From contig JBLHKS010000051.1 in NCBI GenBank assembly GCA_047620505.1, forward strand, positions 1 to 37,345: a DNA stretch of 37,345 nt, read 5' to 3'. Position numbers and translations under genes: made by a program. The notes beneath the pieces were generated by a model, which saw nothing but the letters and a program-made list of their open reading frames with translations, was not told the origin of the DNA and searched no databases. Positions 17,755-25,150 of the stretch are shown piece after piece. This DNA is from JBLHKS01 sp047620505 (GTDB lineage Bacteria; Verrucomicrobiota; Verrucomicrobiia; Verrucomicrobiales; DEV007). The stretch's first letter is position 1; each line of letters starts with the position of its first letter.

Positions 17755-19119
17755 ATGGCCACAGAACATTCCTCCATTGCCGAAGCCGTCCTCGACTCAA
17801 ACCTGCCGTCCAACGCGCAGAGTGACGAAACCGAGGCCGGCAATTATTTCGTAGCGAACTATCCGCCGTTCAGTTTCTGGGAACAGGAACAGCTCGGTGA
17901 GATCGATCGCGTGTTAGCCCAGCCAGCAGCTGCTGACACGAACCTCGGGGTTTATTTTCACATCCCGTTTTGCCGCAAGCGCTGTCATTTCTGCTATTTT
18001 CGCGTCTACACCGATCGAAACGCCGCCGAGATCAACGGCTACATTCAGGCGGGCATCAAAGAATTCGAGGCCTATGCGAAAAAGCCGTACCTCGCCGGCC
18101 GCAAGCCGCAGTTCATCTATTTTGGAGGCGGAACACCGAGCTTTCTTTCCGTTAAGCAGCTGACGGAGCTGACGAATGCGATGAAGTCCAATTTTCCTTG
18201 GGACGAGGCCGAGGAAGTCGCGTTCGAGGCCGAGCCAGGCACGCTCACCGAGAAAAAACTCGAAGCGATTCGCGAAATTGGAATCACTCGGCTTAGCCTC
18301 GGGATAGAGAATTTCGACGACCACATTCTTGACCTGAACGGCCGAGCTCACCGCTCAAAGGAGGCCCACCGCGCGCTCAAATTTGCTCAGTCGCTCGATT
18401 TTGATCAGCTCAACATCGATCTGATAGCTGGCATGGTCGACGAGACCGAGGACAACTGGAAAAACTGCGTTGAGCAGGCCATCAACTACGGTCCCGAATG
18501 CGTCACGATTTATCAAATGGAAGTGCCTTACAACACTACCCTTTATAAAGAGATGAAGACAGCTGGCAAGCTCACCGCGCCGGTTGCGAACTGGGAAACC
18601 AAGCGCCGCTGGGTCGATTACGCGTTTGATGAATTCGTCAAAGCCGGCTACACGGTTTCGAGCGCGACAACCGTCGTCAAGAATCCTGAAAATAACAAAT
18701 TCGTCTATCGCGATAGCCTTTGGGAAGGCGCGGATCTGCTTTCAGCCGGGGTTGCGTCGTTCGGTCACTTTGGCGGAGTTCATTACCAGAATAATCACGA
18801 TATTGGGCCTTACATGATGGCTCTGGACAAAGACGAGTTGCCGATTTACCGCGCTTATAGCACTAGCGCGGAAGAGCAGCTCGTCCGCGAATTTATCCTT
18901 CGTTTGAAGCTCGGTCACGTCACCGCGAGCTACTATATTAAGAAATACGGAGTCGACCCTCGCGAGCGTTTTGCGAAGCAACTGAAATTTCTCGTTAGCG
19001 AAGGATTCGGCGAACTGAATGGGGACGATATCTGGGTTAATCGTCAGGGGCTGCTCGTGATCGATCGGCTGCTCCAGGAATTCTTTTTGCCTAAGCATCA
19101 GAATGCGCGTTATGCCTGA
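17755..19119 (+). CDS. HemN/HemW-like radical SAM protein
   Basis: A 454-residue radical SAM enzyme. GVYFHIPFCRKRCHFCYFRVY carries the C-x3-C-x2-C cluster ligands (Cys73, Cys77, Cys80), and IYFGGGTPSFLS (about 115-126) is the SAM-binding GGGTPS motif. Later family segments are EAEPGTLTEKKL, RLSLGIENFDDHILDLNGR and LNIDLIAGM, with a HemN C-terminal-like winged helix in EEQLVREFILRLKLG. The family includes coproporphyrinogen III dehydrogenase, the haem chaperone HemW and radical methylases or cyclopropanases. The C-HFCYF spacing residues and a 60-residue N-terminal extension set it apart from housekeeping HemW. It overlaps the chorismate-lyase-like gene by 17 bases (8 if that gene starts at 19112), so the two are probably coupled. 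Substrate unknown. Confidence 0.88.
   Translation: MATEHSSIAEAVLDSNLPSNAQSDETEAGNYFVANYPPFSFWEQEQLGEIDRVLAQPAAADTNLGVYFHIPFCRKRCHFCYFRVYTDRNAAEINGYIQAGIKEFEAYAKKPYLAGRKPQFIYFGGGTPSFLSVKQLTELTNAMKSNFPWDEAEEVAFEAEPGTLTEKKLEAIREIGITRLSLGIENFDDHILDLNGRAHRSKEAHRALKFAQSLDFDQLNIDLIAGMVDETEDNWKNCVEQAINYGPECVTIYQMEVPYNTTLYKEMKTAGKLTAPVANWETKRRWVDYAFDEFVKAGYTVSSATTVVKNPENNKFVYRDSLWEGADLLSAGVASFGHFGGVHYQNNHDIGPYMMALDKDELPIYRAYSTSAEEQLVREFILRLKLGHVTASYYIKKYGVDPRERFAKQLKFLVSEGFGELNGDDIWVNRQGLLVIDRLLQEFFLPKHQNARYA
17924..17935. repeat. Iterated palindrome, 12 bp
   Basis: CAGCAGCTGCTG; read as Pro-Ala-Ala-Ala-Asp in the N-terminal extension of the radical SAM protein. Confidence 0.9.
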
Positions 19120-19702
19120 ACAGAACGCGCTCGGGACCGTGCCCGAGGATTCAAATCTCGCGCTGCACTGGCTCATGCCGCTGCACTTTTTTTACGAGCG
19201 GCGGGGCCTCGAGCTACCGGGATTGGACTTCATCGACGGTGCGGAAATGCGCGACGGCGACCAGCAGCTGCTGGTTCACGAAAACGACATGACGCCGACT
19301 CTGACTGAGCATCACGGCACGGAACTCGGCATCCAGGTCCTCGATAAAGAGGTCAGCGAAGCCATGATTTTGCGGCTCGTGATTCTGCGACGTCACGATA
19401 ATCTCTTGCCAGTCGAATGCGGCGCGATCGCGATTCATCTCGAGCATTTCGAGCCCGAAGTCCGCGAGCTGATTCGCGATTGCCAAATCCCGCTCGGCGG
19501 AATTCTCCAGACCCACGAAATCCCGCACTACGGTCGGCCGCGCGGCTTTTTCCAGCTCGAGGCCGATGAGCTGATCGCCAACGCTCTTGGCGAGGACGTC
19601 GGTCAGGTTCTCTCCGGCCGCTGCAACGAACTCTGCAATCCCGAGGGCTTCGCCTTGGCCGACGTGGTCGAAATTCTTCCCCAAACGCGCGTAGTTTCAT
19701 GA
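19103..19702 (+). CDS. Chorismate-lyase-like (UbiC/DUF98-type) protein
   Basis: A 199-residue protein (190 if the ATG at 19112 is used; both starts lie inside the preceding gene). QQLLVHENDMTPTLTEHHGTELG (54-76) resembles the 'LL-x-H-x-x-DMT-x-x-L' opening of chorismate pyruvate-lyase folds. LRRHDNLLPVECGAIAIHLEHF (95-116) and CQIPLGGILQTHEI (127-140) match the conserved Arg, the acidic strand and the PLG-x-x-L loop; RGFFQL follows. The known family members convert chorismate to hydroxybenzoate or related products. The match is by motif pattern only. It is coupled to a HemN-like radical SAM gene, so both may serve one aromatic biosynthetic route. A 16-bp palindrome copy encodes the QQLL at residues 54-57. 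Confidence 0.65.
   Translation: MRVMPEQNALGTVPEDSNLALHWLMPLHFFYERRGLELPGLDFIDGAEMRDGDQQLLVHENDMTPTLTEHHGTELGIQVLDKEVSEAMILRLVILRRHDNLLPVECGAIAIHLEHFEPEVRELIRDCQIPLGGILQTHEIPHYGRPRGFFQLEADELIANALGEDVGQVLSGRCNELCNPEGFALADVVEILPQTRVVS
19260..19275. repeat. Iterated palindrome, 16 bp
   Basis: ACCAGCAGCTGCTGGT; read as Asp-Gln-Gln-Leu-Leu-Val in the chorismate-lyase-like gene. Confidence 0.9.
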
Positions 19703-19770
19703 GATTCCAGCCAAAAAATCCCGCCCTGTTGTTGGTTGCGTGATCCAGCCCATTTAAGTAGATTCCAGCC

Positions 19771-20436
19771 GTGACGTTCATCGCCGAAGAGAACCAGATT
19801 CATATCGACATTCCGGATTCAGTTCGGACTCTCGCTTCATTCCGCAATTGGGCGCGTTCGAGCGATTTCCCGGCTGAAGGAAGGATCTGTTATCTCGGAC
19901 AAGTCTGGATCGATATGAGCAAGGAGCAGCTGTTTTCGCACAATGGAATTAAGACGGAGTTCGGAGCGGTTTTGCACACTCAATCAAAAAACGAACGAAG
20001 CGGTCGCTATTTTTGCGACGGAGCCCGGCTTAGCAACGCCGTCGCCGACCTCTCTGCGGTTCCAGATGGAATGTTCGTCTCCTGGCAGACGCTTGAAGCC
20101 GGCGGCGTTCAGCTGATCGAGGGTGCCGGGAGTGGATTTGTTGAGTTGGAAGGTTCGCCTGACATGACGCTTGAAGCGGTGAGCGACAGCAGCGTGGAAA
20201 AAGACGCCGTCGAGCTGCGCGATCTCTACTGGAAGGCCGGCGTCACTGAATATTGGTTGATCGACGCCCGCGATCAGCCGCCCCAATTCACGATTCTTCG
20301 TTGGGAACCGGACGGCTACGTCGCTGTTGAGCCTACGGACGGCTGGCGACGTTCCGATGTGTTTGCCAAGGAATTCAAATTGGATCAAACCGATGATCCT
20401 GGCGGAAACCCGGAATTTCGGCTCGAATCGCGCTGA
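19771..20436 (+). CDS. Uma2 family (DUF820) putative endonuclease
   Basis: A 221-residue protein starting at GTG. The Uma2 pattern is visible: AVPDGMFVSW (central PD-x strand), GSPDMTLEAVSDSSVEKDAVELRDLYWKAGVTEYWLID, which holds the D-(x)n-E-x-V-S-x-S segment of the PD-(D/E)XK nuclease fold, and a late WEPDGYVAVEP strand. The family has a restriction-endonuclease-like fold, often occurs in many copies in cyanobacteria and related bacteria, and has no proven role. It lies between two metabolic genes in the same direction, 68 bases after the chorismate-lyase-like gene, and may be a later insertion into that set. Confidence 0.85.
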   Translation: MTFIAEENQIHIDIPDSVRTLASFRNWARSSDFPAEGRICYLGQVWIDMSKEQLFSHNGIKTEFGAVLHTQSKNERSGRYFCDGARLSNAVADLSAVPDGMFVSWQTLEAGGVQLIEGAGSGFVELEGSPDMTLEAVSDSSVEKDAVELRDLYWKAGVTEYWLIDARDQPPQFTILRWEPDGYVAVEPTDGWRRSDVFAKEFKLDQTDDPGGNPEFRLESR

Positions 20437-20469
20437 TCCGAACGATCAGCCCGCTCGTAGTCCCTCAAA

Positions 20470-21720
20470 ATGACCCAACACGACGCTATAATCATTGGAG
20501 CCGGCCCGGCTGGTTCGACAGCTGCTGCTCTGCTCGCCGAAAAGGGCCGATCGGTCCTACTTATCGAAAAAGACAAACATCCGCGTTACCATATCGGCGA
20601 ATCGCTCATGCCGTTTTGCTGGTTCACCCTTGAGCGGCTTGGATTAACCGAAAAGATGGATGAACTGGGTTTCGTCAAAAAGTTCTCGGTGCAATTCGTG
20701 ACCCAGGACGGCAAGCAGTCTCGGCCGTTCTACTTTTTTCAGCACTACGATCATCCCTCTTCGACGACTTGGCAGGTTGAGCGTGCGGCGTTTGATAATA
20801 TGATTTTTGAGAAAGCCGTCGCCAACGGTGCCGAGACTCTCGAGGAAACCAGGGTGCTCGACGTCATTAAGGACGAGTCCGGAGCAGTGGTCGGAGTCCG
20901 GGCCAAGGGACCCGACGGCGAGGAACGTGAGCACCGCGCGAAGGTTACGATCGACTGCACGGGCCGCGATGCGCTGGTCAGCCGAAAGCAGAAATGGCAG
21001 CGCCGCGATCCGGAGCTAAGCAAGATCGCGATCTGGACTTATTATGAGGGCGCTAAGCGCGATGAGGGTCTCGACGAAGGCTCCACGACGGTGGCCTACA
21101 TTCCGGAGCGTGGCTGGTTTTGGTACATTCCGCTTCAGGACGACAGGGTCAGCGTCGGCGTCGTCGCTGACCGTGATTATCTTTACCGCGATGGTGTCCG
21201 CGATCTGGAAACGATCTTCAATCGCGAGATCGACGAAAATGTCTGGATTCAGGAGCACCTCGCGCCGGGGAAACGCGTCGATGACTTCACTCCGACCGGA
21301 GAATTCTCCTACCGCAGCGAATTTTGTGCGGCTGACGGCTGCATTCTTGCGGGCGATGCTTTCGCATTTCTCGATCCGGTTTTCAGCTCCGGCGTTTTTC
21401 TCGCACTCAAAACCGGCGAGTTGGCCGCCGATGCCGTCGATCGGGCAATCGAGGTTAACGACTTTAGCGCTGCTCAGTTCGAGAGTTACGGCGCGGCAAC
21501 TTGCGAGGCGATCGAGCGGATGCGCGCCCTCGTCTACGCGTTCTACGATCAGGATTTCTCCTTCGGCAAACTCATCAAAAGGAATCCCGATCTCCGTCCG
21601 AGTTTGACCGATTGCCTCATCGGAGATCTTTACGAAGACAAATTTGGCCCGCTCTTCGACGCCGTCGCCGAAATCGCTGAGACTCCGCCACGGCTCGACT
21701 ACGGAATGAAAGTCGCTTAG
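20470..21720 (+). CDS. FAD-dependent oxidoreductase of the tryptophan-halogenase family
   Basis: A 416-residue flavoprotein. AIIIGAGPAGSTAAALLAEKG (6-26) is the dinucleotide-binding GxGxxG, and YHIGESLMP follows in the position seen in CmlS/PrnA-type halogenases. RGWFWYIPL contains W-x-W-x-I-P, the motif that marks flavin-dependent halogenases, and CILAGDAFAFLDPVFSSGVFLAL is the second FAD motif. A Lys pair (GFVKKFSVQF) lies where halogenases carry the catalytic Lys. It may therefore halogenate a substrate, but many members are hydroxylases or dehydrogenases. It lies 33 bases after the Uma2 gene and shares orientation with the HemN-like and chorismate-lyase-like genes. Confidence 0.85.
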   Translation: MTQHDAIIIGAGPAGSTAAALLAEKGRSVLLIEKDKHPRYHIGESLMPFCWFTLERLGLTEKMDELGFVKKFSVQFVTQDGKQSRPFYFFQHYDHPSSTTWQVERAAFDNMIFEKAVANGAETLEETRVLDVIKDESGAVVGVRAKGPDGEEREHRAKVTIDCTGRDALVSRKQKWQRRDPELSKIAIWTYYEGAKRDEGLDEGSTTVAYIPERGWFWYIPLQDDRVSVGVVADRDYLYRDGVRDLETIFNREIDENVWIQEHLAPGKRVDDFTPTGEFSYRSEFCAADGCILAGDAFAFLDPVFSSGVFLALKTGELAADAVDRAIEVNDFSAAQFESYGAATCEAIERMRALVYAFYDQDFSFGKLIKRNPDLRPSLTDCLIGDLYEDKFGPLFDAVAEIAETPPRLDYGMKVA

Positions 21721-21809
21721 TTCGCCGCGCGCCAAGTGACTTTCCCGAACTCCAGACTTGTCGCTAGCTGAATTTCTGAGATGTTCGATGCCGGAAACCC
21801 GATTTTCAG

Positions 21810-22796
21810 ATGAAACGAAACTCTCCTTTATTGATAACTGCGGCGCTTCTCAGCGTTAGCGCCCTGATGATGTCGAGCTGCATTCAGTTCGAAGAAAAAG
21901 TCATCCTCAACCCGGACAACTCTGGCAAAACTCGAGTCACTCTCATCATGCCGAACCCTGCGGAGATGATGGGAGCCATGATGGAAGGTCTGGCACCAGA
22001 CGGTGCTGCCGCTGCTGAAGGCATGCCCTCGATCGACGATATGGCGAAAGACATGGCCCAGGGGATCTTGGGTGGAGCCAAAGGCGTGGAAGCTTGGCGC
22101 AATGTCGAGTGGGGTGCGACTGAGGACGGGAAAATGCGGTTTCAGGGAGTTGCCTACTTTCGGGATTTCAATGAATTCGAGGCTTCCAGTGACGACGGCG
22201 GCGCAGGACCGGACCTCGGATCGCCGACTTCCACAATGCGGGACGGCAAGTGGGTGATCGCGATCGAAATGAAAGATGACGGCGAACCGGATGATCCTGC
22301 GGCGGCCCCTCAGATCCCTGCTGATCAGATCGACACAATTATTGCCCAGAGTCGTGCCCAATGGGAGCAGCAAAAGCCCGTCATGGGGCCGATGATTGGA
22401 TCGATGCGGATGGAATATCGATTGAAAGTCGGCGGGACAATCGAGTCGGTTTCTGCTTTCACTCAACACGAGCCGAATGTCGCGGGAATCGTGATGGACG
22501 GACAGAAAATGATCGGCGCGATGGACGGGCTGATCGGCGATGATGACGCGATGCGGAAGCTCATGACTGAAGGCAGTTTCGATGCTCAGGGAATGCCGGA
22601 GCCGCCGGACGATCAGATGATGGAGCTGGTTTTCGGATCGCCGGGACCGCTCGAAATTATTATCGAGCCAGGTGACCCGCTCTTCGATTATGAGGCCGAA
22701 GTCGCTGCGGCAAAAGCCTCGATGACGGACGAACTCAAGGGAATGATCGAGGCTGGACAGGCAGCAGCTGCTGCTGGAGATGGCGACCCGTTCTGA
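21810..22796 (+). CDS. Putative lipoprotein of unknown function
   Basis: A 328-residue protein with a lipoprotein-type signal ending in ALMMSSC (Cys about residue 24). The mature part begins IQFEEKVILNPDNSGKTRVTLIM, a beta-rich opening like that of DUF-type lipoproteins that resemble LppM or DUF3153. It is Met-, Asp- and Ala-rich, with an acidic region around residues 125-165 and a low-complexity Ala end. No catalytic motif is visible. A terminator follows, so it is probably the last gene of its unit. One 14-bp palindrome copy encodes its Ala-Ala-Ala-Ala-Ala near the C-terminus. Confidence 0.82.
   Translation: MKRNSPLLITAALLSVSALMMSSCIQFEEKVILNPDNSGKTRVTLIMPNPAEMMGAMMEGLAPDGAAAAEGMPSIDDMAKDMAQGILGGAKGVEAWRNVEWGATEDGKMRFQGVAYFRDFNEFEASSDDGGAGPDLGSPTSTMRDGKWVIAIEMKDDGEPDDPAAAPQIPADQIDTIIAQSRAQWEQQKPVMGPMIGSMRMEYRLKVGGTIESVSAFTQHEPNVAGIVMDGQKMIGAMDGLIGDDDAMRKLMTEGSFDAQGMPEPPDDQMMELVFGSPGPLEIIIEPGDPLFDYEAEVAAAKASMTDELKGMIEAGQAAAAAGDGDPF
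22761..22774. repeat. Iterated palindrome, 14 bp
   Basis: GCAGCAGCTGCTGC; read as a run of five Ala codons near the end of the lipoprotein gene. Confidence 0.9.
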
Positions 22797-22819
22797 TTTC
22801 GCTCTCTGAATTTTCCTTC

Positions 22820-22856
22820 AAGCCGTGCTCGAAATTTCGGGCGCGGCTTTCTTTTT
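22820..22856 (+). terminator. Intrinsic terminator after the lipoprotein gene
   Basis: AAGCCGTGCTCG pairs with CGGGCGCGGCTT (10 Watson-Crick pairs and two G-U pairs) around AAATTT, and TCTTTTT follows at once. It starts 24 bases after the stop codon and is the clearest Rho-independent terminator in the window. Confidence 0.88.
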
Positions 22857-22880
22857 GCCTGAACGCGTCGAAATTCGACC

Positions 22881-23684
22881 ATGCCCAACACATCTGAGAT
22901 CTCAAACATGGCGGTGTTCTGCGATTTCGAGAACATCGCTCTCGGCGTGAACGAGGTAGGGTTCTCCAAGTTTCAGATCGACAAAGTCCTCGAGCGATTG
23001 CTCGTGAAAGGCAACATCGTCGTCAAAAAGGCTTACTGCGATTGGTCAAGATACGAATCCTTCAAACGCTCGATGCACGAGGCCGCTTTCGAGCTAATCG
23101 ACATCCCGCACGTTCGGCAAAGCGGAAAAAACTCGGCCGATATCCGCATGGTTGTCGATGCACTCGACCTCTGCTACACCAAAGCTCATGTTGACGCCTT
23201 CGTTGTTGTCAGCGGCGATTCGGACTTCTCTCCGCTGGTCAGTAAACTTCGTGAGAACAACAAAGTCGTTATCGGAGTCGGCGTGAAACACTCCACCTCG
23301 GACCTGTTGGTTGCGAATTGCGACGAGTTCATTTTCTACGATGAATTGGTCGAGAAAAAGCCTCGTCGAGCCGCAAAGAAGGCTGGCAAACCGACCACGA
23401 AAAAGTCTGCCAGAACCAAATCAGCTGAAAACATCGACGACGACGGAATCGAGCTCGTCGTGTCGACGATCGACAGTCTGATCGATGAAATCGGCGGTCG
23501 GAGTTCGCTCTGGGGCTCGATGGTCAAGCAGGCGATCAAACGTCAGCGTCCCGGCTTCAACGAACGCGCTCACGGCTTCAAGTCCTTCAACGCGATGCTC
23601 GAAGTCGCGCGAGATCGCGGCCTGATCGCGCTTAGCCCAGACGAAAAATCTGGCGGCTACGTGATCGAAACGGCGGGTGATTGA
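22881..23684 (+). CDS. NYN domain ribonuclease-like protein with C-terminal OST-HTH/LOTUS domain
   Basis: A 267-residue protein. Residues 9-155 form a NYN (LabA/DUF88) domain with the acidic pocket of PIN-like nucleases: Asp15 and Glu17 in FCDFENIA, Asp87 in NSADIRMVVDAL, and Asp113/Asp115 in VVSGDSDFSPLV. A Lys/Arg-rich linker (about 158-182) may bind nucleic acid. Residues about 188-267 form an OST-HTH/LOTUS domain, ending in FKSFNAMLEVARDRGLIAL...GGYVIE. Such proteins are proposed RNA endonucleases or RNA-binding regulators. It lies after a terminator and is convergent with selO, with only five bases between the two genes. Confidence 0.92.
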   Translation: MPNTSEISNMAVFCDFENIALGVNEVGFSKFQIDKVLERLLVKGNIVVKKAYCDWSRYESFKRSMHEAAFELIDIPHVRQSGKNSADIRMVVDALDLCYTKAHVDAFVVVSGDSDFSPLVSKLRENNKVVIGVGVKHSTSDLLVANCDEFIFYDELVEKKPRRAAKKAGKPTTKKSARTKSAENIDDDGIELVVSTIDSLIDEIGGRSSLWGSMVKQAIKRQRPGFNERAHGFKSFNAMLEVARDRGLIALSPDEKSGGYVIETAGD

Positions 23685-23689
23685 CCATC

Positions 23690-25150
23690 TCAGGTTCCGC
23701 AAAAAGTCGCCTCCACAATCTCGCCGGCGCTTGGAGCGGCCTCGAATTCGGCAAACTCGCTTTTCTCCGCAAACGGCTCCTTCAGGACTTCGTTCAGCCT
23801 GTGAAACAGCTCGAAATCTCCCTGGTTCCCGGTGCGGATCGCTTCCTCAATTTGATGATTGCGCGGAATGAACACCGGATTCGACCGCCGCATCAACGCA
23901 AGCGCCTCGTCTTGATCACTGCCCGCCATCCGCGCTCGCCATCGCTCCAACCAAGCAACAATCGCTTCCGGCTGATTGAACAGTTTGATCACTTCCGCGT
24001 CTTCAGAACTTCCGTGAGCGCTCGTTAGATGTCGAAAAACCAAAGTGAAATCGGCCTCGCCTTCAGCCATCGCTTTGAGCAGAGACTCCACGAGTTGCCA
24101 GTCGTCTTTTTCATCGCCCTTCAATCCGATCTTCGCCGTTAGTCGTTCTCGGAGCGCGCTTTGGTGCAGATCGGGAAACCGCTCAAGCTCGGCCTCTGCA
24201 ATTGCTACGGATCGATCCGGATTGTCGTCCAGCAACGGAAGCAGGGTCTCCGCAAGCCGCGTCAGGTTCCATTGAGCGATTGGTCCCTGATTCGCAAAAG
24301 CATAACGCCCATTCTGATCGATTGAGCTGAATTTTTTCGCAGGATCGTAGTCATCGAGGAAAGCACACGGCCCGAAGTCGATCGTCTCGCCTGAGACGTT
24401 CATGTTGTCCGTGTTCATCACTCCATGGATGAAACCGAACTGCATCCAGTGGGCAATCAGGTCGGCCTGACGACCAATCACGCCGCTTAGCAGAGCTTGG
24501 TAAGAGTTCTCGGCTTCCCTCGCGTCGGGAAAATGACGGTCGATCACGTAATCGGCGAGAATTCGGAGATTCTCTTTGTCATCCCGAGCTGCAAACCATT
24601 GAAAAGTCCCAATTCGAATGTGAGAACGCGCGACCCGGGTGAAAATTCCGCCAGGCTGCATTCCCTCACGCGCGACGTGCTCTCCGCTCGTCACAGCCGC
24701 CAGCGCCCGAGTCGTCGGAACCCCAAGAGCTGCCATCGCTTCAGAAACGATATACTCGCGCAAAACGGGCCCTAACGCGGATCTTCCGTCGCCTCTCCGT
24801 GAAAACGGAGTCGGCCCCGAGCCCTTCAACTGGATGTCATACCGGACGCCATCTTTTCCTATGACCTCGCCAAGCAGAATCGCCCGACCGTCTCCCAATT
24901 GGGGCGAGAAGCCGCCAAACTGATGTCCCGAGTAAGCCATCGCCAATGGATCAGAACCTTCGGGTGTCTGATTTCCTGAAAGCGCCGCGAGACCTTCCAG
25001 CGATTCCAGCTTCTCCGCGTCTAGTCCAAGCTCTGCGGCCAGCGAATGATTAACCCGAATGATTGTCGGATTCGTGACGGGAGTTGGTTGGACCGGAGCA
25101 TAAAAAGCCTCCGGAAGCCGAGCATAACTGTTATCGAATGGAAAGAGCAC
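23690..25150 (-). CDS. selO: SelO protein AMPylase (YdiU/UPF0061 family)
   Basis: A 486-residue protein of normal SelO length. SelO is a pseudokinase with inverted ATP orientation that transfers AMP to Ser/Thr/Tyr of target proteins, in E. coli linked to redox stress. Family segments are AYSGHQFGGFSPQLGDGRAILLGE, IQLKGSGPTPFSRRGDGRSALGP, LREYIVSEAM, NTDNMNVSGETIDFGPCAF and the terminal ATFCGT. The start is GTG at 25150, supported by AAGGAG five bases upstream inside the ATPase gene; the ATPase stop codon (TGA) directly touches this GTG. Translational coupling with the giant ATPase is therefore likely. It is the last gene of its operon and converges on the NYN gene. Confidence 0.95.
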   Translation of the reverse strand: MLFPFDNSYARLPEAFYAPVQPTPVTNPTIIRVNHSLAAELGLDAEKLESLEGLAALSGNQTPEGSDPLAMAYSGHQFGGFSPQLGDGRAILLGEVIGKDGVRYDIQLKGSGPTPFSRRGDGRSALGPVLREYIVSEAMAALGVPTTRALAAVTSGEHVAREGMQPGGIFTRVARSHIRIGTFQWFAARDDKENLRILADYVIDRHFPDAREAENSYQALLSGVIGRQADLIAHWMQFGFIHGVMNTDNMNVSGETIDFGPCAFLDDYDPAKKFSSIDQNGRYAFANQGPIAQWNLTRLAETLLPLLDDNPDRSVAIAEAELERFPDLHQSALRERLTAKIGLKGDEKDDWQLVESLLKAMAEGEADFTLVFRHLTSAHGSSEDAEVIKLFNQPEAIVAWLERWRARMAGSDQDEALALMRRSNPVFIPRNHQIEEAIRTGNQGDFELFHRLNEVLKEPFAEKSEFAEFEAAPSAGEIVEATFCGT

